From NCBI GenBank assembly GCA_029891385.1, contig CM057235.1, positions 17,731,620 through 17,795,619 of the forward strand: a stretch of 64,000 bases of DNA, read 5' to 3'. The notes beneath the pieces are model-generated. The model was given only the letters and a program-made list of their open reading frames with translations, ran no database searches and was not told the DNA's origin. How positions within the stretch are numbered: position 1 is the stretch's first letter; every line of letters starts with the position of its first letter. The stretch comes from Erythroxylum novogranatense. Its lineage: Eukaryota > Streptophyta > Magnoliopsida > Malpighiales > Erythroxylaceae. The position numbers were made by a program, and so were the translations under genes. Positions 35,556 through 45,842 of this stretch are shown here, in pieces.

Positions 35556-35572
35556 TGGCGCCTACCGTGGGG
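35556..35572 (+). other. Primer-binding site of Tat element
   Basis: TGGCGCCTACCGTGGGG begins 2 nt after the LTR. The TGGCGCC core is typical of Tat/Athila-type gypsy elements; I cannot fix the exact tRNA. Confidence 0.75.
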
Positions 35573-35661
35573 CCCGACTTCCGAACACTACGTCCAGAAA
35601 CACACAGATCAGTCAGGCGGCAGCGACGAACCCTGATATAGCCGCTGTCGCAGCTCTGGCG

Positions 35662-36965
35662 ATGCAACGCATAGGTTTGCAACTACCTGTGACTCTGCCG
35701 CCTGCACCACATGATTCTCGCATGGAATCCTCAAATCCTAACGATCAGCCACAGCCTCAAACCTTGGAACAAGAAGAACAGAGCGTGGCTGTGGAGGATA
35801 GCGCTGCGGGCAATACGCGTCCAAATCTCCAACACCGATCGGATGCAGATCATCTTCTGCCTACACACACCTCCCTCACCCGAAAGCAAATTGAGGAGGC
35901 GGCTGATCTATTGATTAACCAGATTTTGCAGTCTCAGCCAGCACAACAGCAGTCGTCTGTGCGACAAGCCGCACGACGGGCCAGCATGATGACCGGTCGC
36001 CACCCAACTAAAGCCCTAGAGAAAATCGTGGATGATCGGATTAATGCAGCTATGAGCTTCCGCCCAGATCGTCGACAGCTCAGTACAACTCTCCTTTCAC
36101 TCCGGAAATCTTGGATAGCCTCCGGCGCCGTAAAATACCGAATTCTAAAAATACCTTTGGAAAGATCGACCCCCTAGACTACCTGCAGCACTTCCAGTCC
36201 ATGATGAGTCTACATTGCGTTCCAGACGCCATCCAGTGCAAGGCCTTCTGCACGGCCTTCCAAGAAGGAGCTCGGCGATGGTTCAACAGCTTGCCCCCTA
36301 GCTGTATCACCTGCTTTGAAGATTTCAGGTTATTATTCTTGAACTAATTCGCCACCAGCAAGCGGCCACATAAGACAGCTTTGGAGGTAATGCAACTTAC
36401 CCAAGGAAGGAACGAAAGCTTGCGAGAATTCATCACTCGGTTCAATAACGAAGCGGTCGAGGTCCCTGACCTCACTTGCTCGTCCATGTTTGCCGCTCTT
36501 ATGAGCAACACGAGGGATGAGGAATTTAAGAAGTCATTAGCCCTCGATTAGCCCCGATCCATTCAAGAGATCAGACATCGGGCAGATAAGTATATTCAGC
36601 TCGAAGAAGTATTAAAGAATACAAAACGCAAGGCAGATGACCGCGGGACGAGTGGTAGAACAGATGAGTCTCATAAGAGACAGAGGGATCAGTCGGTCTG
36701 GAGAAAGCCGAACGGTCGGCAGCGGCATCACCAAGACTTCACCCCGCTCAACAGGCGATATGCGGAAGTATTGGCGGCCATGAGAGCGGATGGGGAAACT
36801 ATCCGAGAACCTGACAAAATGAAGACTCCCTACAAGGATAGGAACCCCAACGTATATTGTCGTTTCCACAAAGAGGTCGGACATGATACGAAGGATTGTT
36901 GGTAGTTGAAAAAAGAAATCGAATTCCTCATACAAAGAGGAAGGTTAGGCCGATTTGTGAAGCAC
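35662..36965 (+). pseudogene. Tat element gag
   Basis: A Gln/Pro-rich N-terminal part (35662-36120) is followed after a frameshift near 36110 by a gypsy gag core: DPLDYLQHFQSMMSLH, FCTAFQEGARRWFNSLPP and RESLREFITRFN-like coding (36160-36460). A CCHC knuckle, YCRFHKEVGHDTKDC, is encoded near 36855-36900. In-frame stops occur near 36345, 36549 and 36903. The first ATG is uncertain: the frame is open upstream of 35662. Confidence 0.85.
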
Positions 36966-37166
36966 GCGCGAAATGTCGACCGAGATAACGAGCATAAGAG
37001 CAGTTGACACGATTATAGACGATAGAATTAGAGACGGGATGATAGAAATGACGGAGGAAGTCAGAATGCAAATACAGATAATCGACGCGAAGAGAGAGGG
37101 CGATCAAGGGAAAGAGATGACAGAAATGTCGGGCAACAAGGTGATCGACCGACTGGGGTCATCAAC

Positions 37167-37925
37167 ATGATATTTGGTGGAAACGCAGCGGGGGGATCCA
37201 CTGCTAAAGGGAGAAAAAGATATGCCAAGCAGGTCAGCAGAGATTCTTCAACCAAAAGGCCGAAGGAGAGCGACGGAATGATATCGTTCGACGAGTCCGA
37301 CCTTGATGGAGTAAGTTGCCCTCATGATGACGCCCTCGTTGTAAATCTGAATATGGACGGCTATGAGGTGAAAAGGGTGATGATTGATACGGGCAGCTCG
37401 GTCGACTTGTTGTATTATGAGGCCTTCAAGCAGATGAAGATACCTGAAGATCGACTTTTGCCTATAGACGGACCCATTAAAGGAGTAACTGGAGCATCAA
37501 CCTACCCGTTCGCCCGAGTCTTTTTAAAAGTGAAGTTCGGGCAAAAGCCGAATCAAATAGAAAGGGATGTCGAGTTCCTAGTCGTGAAGTTTCAAGGGGC
37601 GTACAATGCAATAATCGGACGAGCTACCCAGAATGCCCTTAGAGCGGTCGTTTCTCCCTACTACCAAGCAATGAAATACCCAACGCCTCATGGAATCGGT
37701 ACTATCAGGGGTCATCAGAGAATCGCAAGGGAGTGCTATTTAGCAGAAACGAAAATATTAGACGGGGCGGTAGTCCTGGCGAGCTCTTTTGATGTGAGGA
37801 CTGACGAGGAGATGGATAGGATGACTTATAATCACAGGATGTCGGGCAATGAAGGACGAAATGATGAAGCCCACAGAGCGGAACTCGTTCTCCTCAGTGA
37901 AGACAGAAAGGGAGGCTGCTCTTGA
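37167..37925 (+). CDS. Tat element retropepsin (aspartic protease)
   Basis: An uninterrupted 252-residue frame. The active-site motif is IDTGSSVDLLYY at about residues 72-83, with a flap-like FARVFLKVKFG region and the closing NAIIGRATQNALRAV motif near residues 143-157. The protein ends with a stop after GGCS instead of running into RT, and no RT follows in any frame. Upstream linker coding from gag (36970-37166) is out of frame. The true gag-pro junction is therefore unclear and ATG 37167 may be only an internal Met. Confidence 0.85.
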   Translation: MIFGGNAAGGSTAKGRKRYAKQVSRDSSTKRPKESDGMISFDESDLDGVSCPHDDALVVNLNMDGYEVKRVMIDTGSSVDLLYYEAFKQMKIPEDRLLPIDGPIKGVTGASTYPFARVFLKVKFGQKPNQIERDVEFLVVKFQGAYNAIIGRATQNALRAVVSPYYQAMKYPTPHGIGTIRGHQRIARECYLAETKILDGAVVLASSFDVRTDEEMDRMTYNHRMSGNEGRNDEAHRAELVLLSEDRKGGCS

Positions 37926-38159
37926 AACTTTAAGGCGCTCTGCCAATAGATAAGTTCTATTTTAGTTAGTCTTTGTTTATTACCGTTTTTGTATACAACA
38001 CGTGGGAACCTTTTTCCTGTCCCTACCAGACAGGTTTTTTAACGGCCCACGCCTTCATTATCATAAATAAAGGGACTTTCAGATTTCTTGGCAATGAAAA
38101 GCTCCATTATATCTGGCAAAGAGTAGAAAATCCCATCAACCATCGTTCGCCTTCTCCAC

Positions 38160-39005
38160 AGATCGACTACGGTTGATCGGTCGCCAAGACAAGATCCTTG
38201 GGACCCTCGTTCGCTATCTCCATAGATCGACTACGGTCGGTTGGGTCGCCAAGACAAGATCCTTGGGACCCTCGCTCGCCATCGTTCGCCATCTCCATAG
38301 ATCGACTACGGTCGGTCGGGTCGCCAAGACAAGATCCTTAGGACCCTCGCTCTCCATCGTTCGCCATCTCCATAGATCAACTACGGTCGGTCGGGTTGCC
38401 AAGACAAGATCCTTGGGACCCTCGCTCGCCATCGCTCGTCATCTCCATAGATCGACTATCGATCGACCAGGTCACCGAGACAAGATCCTCGGGACCATCG
38501 ATCGCCCTCGCCTATTGCTCGGCCAGGTTGCCAAGACAAGATCCTTGGGACCGCTTGGCCTCGACCATCGATCGCCCTAGCCTATTGCTCGGCCAGGTCG
38601 CCAAGACAAGATCTTTGGGACCGCTCGGCCTCGACTATCGATCGACCAGGTCGCCGAGACAAGATCCTCGGGACCATCGATCGCCCTCGCCTATTGCTCA
38701 GCCAGGTCGCCAAGACAAGATCCTTGGGACCACTCGGCCTTGACTATGGATCGACCAGGTCGTCGAGACAAGATCCTCGGGACCATCGATCGCCCTCGCC
38801 TATTGCTCGGCCAGGTCACCAAGACAAGATCCTTGGGACCGCTCGGCCTCGACTATCGATCGACCAGGTCGCCGAGACAAGATCCTCGGGATCATCGATC
38901 GCCCTTGCCTGTTGCTCGGTCAGGTCACTAAGACAAGGCTTTTGGGACCCTCGCTCGGCATCGACACAGATCGCCTGCGGTCGATCGGTCGCCAAGATGC
39001 GATCC
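38160..39005. repeat. GC-rich tandem repeats in Tat element
   Basis: About 14 copies of the core AAGACAAGATCCTTGGGACC. The first copies, to about 38475, are spaced 66-76 bp and share 'catagatcgactacggtcgg'. Later copies alternate between CCAAGACAAGATCCTTGGG and CCGAGACAAGATCCTCGGG at about 54-57 bp, making a roughly 110-bp higher-order dimer with 'atcgatcgccctcgcctattgctcgg'. Proteins read through it, rich in RQDKILGT-like repeats, are artefacts. Confidence 0.92.
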
Positions 39006-39203
39006 TTGGGATTTCAGTTCGGACTCTACTATAAGTCGACCTCGAAGCCGGCCGTCTATAAGCAACTTCATCAAACTCTACTATACATCCAAAGTAACGA
39101 ACAAAATACGGAAAATGACTTCAGAAAAAATGAGGCAAAGGAAAAGATTTTCATTCCATTAAATTTGCCCTCGTCATAAGCCCGACCAGGTGAGCTCTAA
39201 AAA

Positions 39204-41376
39204 TCAATAGGGGGGAGAGGTTTGAACAACCGGGGGAGCAGGAGAAGCCTCGAAAAGAGGCGGATGCCTAAGAGAAGCCTCAGAAGGGAGCGACACAATG
39301 GGAGTAGGAGCAGGACCTGGGGGAGAAACCGGAGGATTATCTTCATAAGGAAGCTCTTCCTCTTCGGAGCTGAGATCCAGCTCTTCATCCGGAACGACGT
39401 CCCGTTCTCCCTCGGCCTTCTCCCTGACACCCTCCAAAGAAAGTCCAAGAGCTGCAGGAAGAAGCGGCTCGGCATAGTCCTCGAATGAAGGGCACACTGA
39501 CCCCTCAGGAGTGTAGAGCTCGTGGCCCCTCCTCAGAACCGAGAGGGCTACGTCATAGGCGAGCTCTAAACTCTCCTCGTACAAAAACCACCTCTTCCAT
39601 CGCTTAATAGCCTCAATCCGCTGCCTCCTCACAGAGCACCGCACCTCCCGCAAGGTATTCTCGGCTCTATTCCTACCTTCCACTGCGGAATGGCAATCTT
39701 GGCGGTATTTCTTGTTAAGCTCCCGCTCTGCCCTCACCGTTTTCTTCAGTTCGTCCCTCTCCTCCTCTCCCTTAGCCAGTCGAGTCAACAAAACGCCCAT
39801 CTCCCCCTCCTGGGATCTCTTCTCCTCTTCCAAGGACGCGTTTTGAGTCTGGAGGAGGTCTCTCCCCTCCTTCACATCCGAAAGCTCCTCCTTCAAAGCC
39901 TTCACCTGCTCATGGAGGTCCTGGACTTCCTGGTCCAGAGTCTCCAAATGTTGCAGCACTACGAAGGACATCGTCGCACTCTGCACACCGAGACGAACGA
40001 GCTGGGACCCTAACTCCAGGTTACTCCTCTTGTCCATAATTTGCTTGTCCACAGGGGGAGTAATTCTCTCGGCAATGTAACGGGACACTTCGAGATCCCC
40101 GACCGTGGCATCCTTGGCCAACTTGAAGGCAGACTCCTACTGCCCAGAGTTCGCGGCTCGCACCTTCCCCTTGCCTTTCTTCTCTTTCCCCGTCCCGACG
40201 CGACTTGCCGGGCCGGACGGTAGATCACCCAGCCGAACCAATCTCTTCCTCTTAAGAGGAGGCCCCGCATCCTCCTCCTCCTCCTCCTCTACCAGAATTG
40301 CCTGGCCCGCGCCGACCGGCACAATCGACAATGACGCCAAAGCGGCAGGGCGGTCCCCGGCAGGTGGAACATCCGTCGGCACTGCGGAGGAGCCCAACCC
40401 TGACGCATAAAGCAAATACCCTCACCGCCTCGCCTCTTTCCCCTTTTCCTTCTGAGCGGCCCGCTTCTTTGACTTAGAAGTTCGGGCAGAAGCATCTCCC
40501 ATCTTCACCATGGCTGCACAACGATAAATTAAGTTAGAAAGTAAAACCAATGCTAAAAAATACAACAATTAGTTCAATCACGAGGAGTCAACCGGATGGG
40601 GCGGTCTCCTTTCTTAGCCCGCTAATTCGCGGTGGGGGATCAATGAGGAAAGAATTGGCCCAGACTCCCCTGAAGTACCCCTGAACGAGCCGAGTAAAGT
40701 CGTATCTATCGAGCTCTTTTATACAACCGACCACTTCCCACTCCTCTCTACTAAGAGACACGGTCGACATGTCATTCCACTGCTCGGTTAAAGGATACCT
40801 CCACAGTCGAGACTCGAAGGAGGACCCTGGGGGCTTCACAAAGAAGTACTTCGTATGCCAAGAAGTGACTTTCCCGGGAGTCCCATCCGGGCGATATCGG
40901 ACGTCCCTGTACTGAAAATGAGGAATCTCAGCCCCAATCATTGGGCTATGACCCATTCTTAAAAAGTGGCGGAGGATGCCAACTGACGGAGGGCAGCCAA
41001 ACTGATGGCATAGCAAAGCCAAACCATTAATAAACCTCCAGCCATTCGAAGGGATTTGACTCGGCATCAGCTGATAGGCGGCACACACCTCGTCGATAAT
41101 CGGGGCGTATGGAAGCCTCATGCCGCCAACCGAGAAAAAGCTCTCAGAAACAGCAAAATACCCACTCAGATTGTTGAAGATTCGTTCGTTATCGATAGCC
41201 AGCCTAGGCCCCCAGGACGTAGGAATGTTACATCTAATGATCAGCCGCTGCAACTCTCCCAACCCCATCTTCGATTCGCCTCTTGGCACCATCTCCACAA
41301 CCAACCCGTCTTTTCTTTCTTTCGTCGACACTTCCTTGATACCTCCTACCATACTTTTAGAACTACCTGTCGACAT
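39204..41376 (-). pseudogene. Antisense ORF of Tat element (Transposase_28-like, coiled coil)
   Basis: Runs opposite to gag-pro. Exon 1 (41376-40593, about 261 codons from MSTGSSKSMVGG) carries SVGGMRLPYAPIIDEV, GWRFINGLALLCHQFG, GILRHFLRMG, WHTKYFFVK and LVQGYFRGVW, the pattern of 'putative gypsy type transposon' proteins (PF04195), assigned from memory. A likely intron of 79 bp (GT at 40592, CAG ending 40514) keeps phase. Exon 2 codes a Lys-rich segment, a run of Glu (EEEEEED), basic stretches (KRKRL, KEKKGKGK) that could be nuclear signals, a long coiled coil (about 40000-39650) and a Pro/Ser-rich acidic tail ending near 39204. Only two breaks are apparent, near 40422 and 40136. Function unknown. 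Confidence 0.85.
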
Positions 41377-41588
41377 GCTTACCGAGAAAAAGATTTTTGG
41401 AAATGAAAGCTTTAGAAAAGGGAATGAAGAAAAAGGACGTACCTATTTAGAGATTGGAAATGGGGAAATCGAACAACGGTCGAATGAAATTTCTAGGAAA
41501 TGGGAGCAAGAACGAACGAACGAAAACAGAAGCGTAGACAAGAAGGAAACAAGCGTGAAGAAAACCAAACAGTTCATAGATCCTGAGC

Positions 41589-41595
41589 ATTTATA
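41589..41595 (-). promoter_or_regulatory. Candidate TATA box for the antisense ORF
   Basis: TATAAAT on the minus strand, about 213 bp upstream of the ATG at 41376, inside a region with no + strand gene. Spacing suits a plant promoter with a leader of about 180 nt. Confidence 0.45.
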
Positions 41596-42237
41596 AGGGA
41601 ACACTCGGACGAGCCATCCAATCGAAGTATGACGCGTGGAGAAAATCTGAGCTATGCTTGGACATGCGGCATGATCCGAGCCGAAGAAACTAGGGCTGTT
41701 CAAAAATCGGAGCGGCACGACGGTTGAAAGGACAAATGGGACAGCTGCACAACGGTTACAAGGACGATACGCTTCAGATTCTGAAAAGCTGTCAAAGGGC
41801 ACGCGTCGTCAAACAATAAATGCTCCAAGTACCACCACGCGCTTGCTAATGATGACTTCCCGACCTACGTAGGCGCTGGCTATCATGCAAGGTACGCCAA
41901 TGCCGACCGACTAGGGACAATTAGCCGACCAATCCCAATGCGAGCAGTCACGCACTGCCCGTCAATATTCGACCGATCAGGCCTACCCCGAGCTATCTTA
42001 TTGACGAGTTATAAGACTGCAGACAGACTACATCTCAATATCTGATCGATCGGATCAAGTACAAGCTGTCCCATGACCGAGCTACAACAACAATGCTCGA
42101 CCGATCGACTACTTCATGAGCTGACCTACAGACGAGCTACATCTCAATGCTCAACCGATCGCCCCAATCACGAGTCGCCATACGTACGAGCTACAAAACT
42201 TTTACATACTCCTCCGACCCTTCTCTTCGCTCAGACT

Positions 42238-42255
42238 CGAGGAGTAGGGGGCTTA
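42238..42255 (+). other. Polypurine tract of Tat element
   Basis: GAGGAGTAGGGGGCTTA lies directly before the 3' LTR; the TTA at the end is a slight departure from a pure tract. Confidence 0.7.
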
Positions 42256-42699
42256 TGGTCTGGTCGGCGATGTTGGGCCCAGACCCAGTCAAAACGACCC
42301 ATGGGCCGATCGGGCCATTCTTCAAAGATCAATCTCCTATCTAATTGTCATGCCAAGCCCAAGCCCGATCTACGCTCTCCACAGCCCGTTAGCATGAAAA
42401 AACCTTCCATGCAGAGATAGAAGTCTACGTAAAGACCTAAACCTAGCTACAAAACCATATATAAGGTATAATTCTCCCATAACAAAGGTATGCACAATCG
42501 AAAACCTAGTTCTCTGGCTTTTACAGCAATCCCACCTTCACCAAAAACTGACTTGAGCGTCTGAGGGGCTAATCGGGACACAACCCCCGACATGCCTTCC
42601 TTGTTTTGCAGGTATTATCACGTCGGATTCATCACAGAGAACAGTCAACCTATGGATCCGAACGACAACGTACAGTTCAGCCAAAATCTGGCAGAACCA
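42256..42699 (+). mobile_element. 3' LTR of Tat element
   Basis: 444 bp, TGGTCTGGTCGGCG to AGAACCA, followed by GATTA. Confidence 0.9.
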
Positions 42700-42704
42700 G
42701 ATTA

Positions 42705-43187
42705 GAGTAATTGTTAAAAACTGGTAAGGGAGAGATACTCACGATCAGCATATACTCCAATGAAAAAAGTGCTAGCAATCAAATAAAACCTCACAGGAAA
42801 TAGACCGTTTACCCCAATGAGTTGAGAGTTTAGGTTTCTTCACTGGTAGCTCACTGCAACAAAATTGACCTTTGGATACAAAAAAAAGAAAAAGAAGGAA
42901 ATTAACGTTGCATATGGTTACTGTCTTTTATATGCAGAAATGGAACGAAATAAAAATTTGGAAACAGAACAGAAAAGAACAAAATTAGAGACAGTGAGGT
43001 GTTTGGTTGTGATGGACAAAACAGATAAAATTGTATTCGTCTCGTAGACAAAAAAGTGTTTGGTTGCAATTGACAGAACATAAAAAACAGTGTCAATAGC
43101 TAAAGTACCCTTACAGTATAATATGATTAGAAATATGTATTTCATTGATTATTTTATAACGAATGATTTTTATTAGTAAAAAGTTAA
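42705..43187. other. Spacer without recognisable features
   Basis: About 480 bp of mixed to AT-rich sequence. The short frames at 42865-43145 are Lys/Asn- or Phe-rich and show no domain. Confidence 0.5.
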
Positions 43188-43490
43188 CAAATAATAATAA
43201 CAACAACAATAACAACAACAATAACAATAAGAAATTAATTTAGTATAATAATAATAATAATAGAAGAAGAGGAAGAAAATTAATAATAATAAGGAATTTA
43301 ATAATTACAATAATAATAAGAAAATTAATTATGTATAATAATGATAATTAAAATAATAATAAGAAAATTAATCTTGTATAATAATAATAATAACAATAAC
43401 AACAACAATAATAATAATAAGTACAAAATTTATAATAACAATTAATAATAATAATAGAAATAATAAATAATAATAATAATAATAAGAAAA
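43188..43490. repeat. AAT/AAC trinucleotide microsatellite cluster
   Basis: Imperfect (AAT)n with interspersed AAC and AAG triplets over about 300 bp, ending exactly where a CACTA terminus begins at 43492. Confidence 0.9.
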
Positions 43491-43491
43491 T

Positions 43492-45800
43492 CACTAATAG
43501 GAATTGGCGACGACTTAGTTTCACTGCCCAAACCGTTGCCAAATCCTTGTAGTTAAAAACTATGGATAACATTTTTTTGCTAATTGGTGCTAATAGTTTT
43601 TGTCAACGCTTTTGTTTTCATAGTAAAAAGCCATTAGTGATATTTTGAGAAATCCTTGCCAATACTTTTGGTTAAACTTATTTTTCGTAGCTAAAACTAT
43701 TAACTACATTTCTAGGAATGTGACCAAAAGTTTTTAGTTATGTTTTCATAAATTATTTGTTACATTTTAATCCATATTATTGTATATAGAGTTTCAATAT
43801 GTTTTATTGTTAATTTAATATACAAAAATATACATAAATAATTGATAATTTGAAGCATTGTATATAAAAATAAAATATCATTAAATTTCTTTGTATACAA
43901 AATTTTATTTACAACTTCAATAATTCTTATACACAAAATAATAAATATAGAGACTAGTTTATAAATTATAATACAAATCACTCAACTGTTACATCTTCTT
44001 TCAATTTGTAATCCAAGAAAAAAGTATTAAATTTAAATTATAATATAAGTAAGAATTAAAAAATATAAGAGATGTAGTTAATACTATTCACTATTCACTT
44101 TAATCCGGCCGAGTATTTTTTTTTTAGCTACTTATCATGCCTAGCTAACCTTTTTTGAGTATTTTATAATTCAACCTTAAGCATCTTGTTTTTCTCTTCA
44201 AGATGTTGAATGTATGTCAGATCTTAATGAGGTTGAAATATTTGGCTGAGAGCCAAGTCAAACAAGTCAAACCTTTGATATAACTAAAACATGTACCAAT
44301 TACGGTTACATTAACCTCATTTTCCTTAGACATTGATTTTTGTAACAATTTTTGCACCTTATTCTAAAATTAAAAAAAAATGAAAATATTATTAGTTAGT
44401 ATTAAATAAATGAATAAGTTTAAAATTTAAACAAATTTTTATACTTACGTAGTTATTTTCTACTTCTTTTAACATCCACCCTTAACTTTCCTTATAGTGA
44501 GTGACTTTGTATAGTGTGATCATATCACACTCTTGTCCATGTAAGTTCTTCTCACTTTGTTTTATGAAAAAATACAAGGCACAATAAATAATATAATGTT
44601 TATTGATATAATTATAACTTGTAAACAAAGATTTTACATATTTATTTCAAATGATTGCAAATGAATTAAACCTTTGATTGTGAGGTGTTTTCATATTTTT
44701 CCTCTATTGGCCTTTGCCTTCTCACTTTTTTCCAAAATAAAAAAAGATTAGGTAGTCAGATTAATAGAATCAAATGTGAAGGGAAGAAAACAAACCTAAA
44801 CTTTAGGAGAGGCTCAATAATCACACAAATTATTCCAATTTTTTAAGATATTCATTTCGGAACACGTCTCCTTGCCTCTGCATTAAAAGGAAAAGATTTA
44901 TAAAACTGATGCAACCTATAACTACGATATCTAGTCCTTTATTTCAACAATGAAGTCACGCAATTTGAAACATCAGGGTTCTCGATATTGACAATATTCA
45001 ATTTCATATGTAAATAATAAGTAAAAGTGTAATTAATCTTAAAATAAGTGAAATAATATTTCATATAGTTAATAAATTAAAAAATTACCACAACTTTATC
45101 TAAAGCATTTTCAAGCAAGTTATCTTCGTTCAAGTCTTTAGTATGCTTCAGGCAAAGTAATTATGTTCTCGTAATAATCCCCAACTCATTTGACAAATTT
45201 GAAGAGTGGATCTTCTCTACAGGATGGCCTTGTGAAGTATTAATGAGTGGATCTTGTCTACAAGACGACCTTGTGAAGTATAAATGTGTGTTGACAACTT
45301 ACTATTCATTGCAATATTCATTCATTATAATTCATAACCTCTAGTTTTTCCTCTACATCTTTTTTTAATATTGAAATTGGAACCTGACAATAATTAATAA
45401 TGATAAGAACTATGCATCAAACATATAAATATATATTTGAGCATAATTATATTTGTAGGTGTTAAATCCATCTGTACTAGTTGATTCATTGTTGATTAAG
45501 GAAGAATTAGGTTGTTTCTAACTAATTTCATTGGTGGCTGAGGTCTAATGTTGTTGTTGTCTAAGAACTTATTGATCTAGTTAAAGTTATAGTTCCCTTT
45601 GTTCTTCAATTTTGACATCTACCACCTTCTTCCCTTTCTTTCTACTAAGTGCCACTATATTGGATATCTATAAAAACAAACATAAATTTTATTAACATTA
45701 CAATACATCCAATTTTCATTACAAACATACATTTAATCACTAACATTAATCACATTAACATAACTTAATCATCAACAATTTGCATTAACAAAAGTCAACC
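43492..45800 (-). mobile_element. Decayed CACTA (En/Spm) transposon
   Basis: One terminus is seen at 43492 (CACTAATAGGAATTGGCGACGAC), resembling plant En/Spm ends that start CACTA and carry GGCGACG/CGTTGCCAA subterminal motifs (43507-43560). A minus-strand transposase remnant lies at 44210-44870. I cannot find the other terminus, so the right limit (about 45800, before a gypsy LTR) is approximate. The stretch 44870-45800 is AT-rich with no clear coding. Confidence 0.6.
44210..44870 (-). pseudogene. Transposase_24 (Ptta/En/Spm) remnant
   Basis: On the minus strand four exon-like blocks read in the order of the Transposase_24 family (PF03004). They are WNNLCDY followed by a stop and ASPKV (44844-44798), SEKAKANRGK (about 44733-44695), HGQECDMITLYKVTHYKES (about 44560-44480) and a coiled-coil-like HTFNILKRK region (about 44220-44190). 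AT-rich intron-like gaps separate them. The family's SEK-N-R and L-x-K-x-THxK motifs support the call. Stops and frame changes show it is dead. Confidence 0.65.
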
Positions 45801-45842
45801 ATTTATTCCCATAATTGTGGGAAGTATTTAGGAAGGAGAAAA

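Larger units (their letters stand above)
35112..42699 (+). mobile_element. Non-autonomous Tat-lineage gypsy element with antisense ORF
   Basis: 7588 bp with LTRs at 35112-35553 and 42256-42699 and near-identical flanks GATTG (35107-35111) and GATTA (42700-42704). It holds a TGGCGCC-type PBS, gag and protease on the + strand, a GC-rich tandem repeat (38160-39005), and a long gene on the opposite strand (41376-39204). There is no RT, RNase H or integrase: the space between the protease stop (37925) and the antisense ORF is only 1.3 kb and is mostly repeats. Tat elements (Ogre, Retand and relatives) are known for extra ORFs between pol and the 3' LTR, sometimes antisense, and for repeat-rich 3' UTRs. 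Here pol has been lost. Confidence 0.9.

Noticed and set aside
38173..39179. Repetitive + strand frames (RQDKILGT repeats) that look like one protein with repeats
   Set aside because: Tandem DNA repeats of changing period are open in several frames; stops appear as soon as the repeats end.
41120..41596. 158-codon + strand ORF opposite the start of the Tat antisense gene
   Set aside because: It is a shadow of the antisense exon, has no domain, and ends at the TATA-like sequence.
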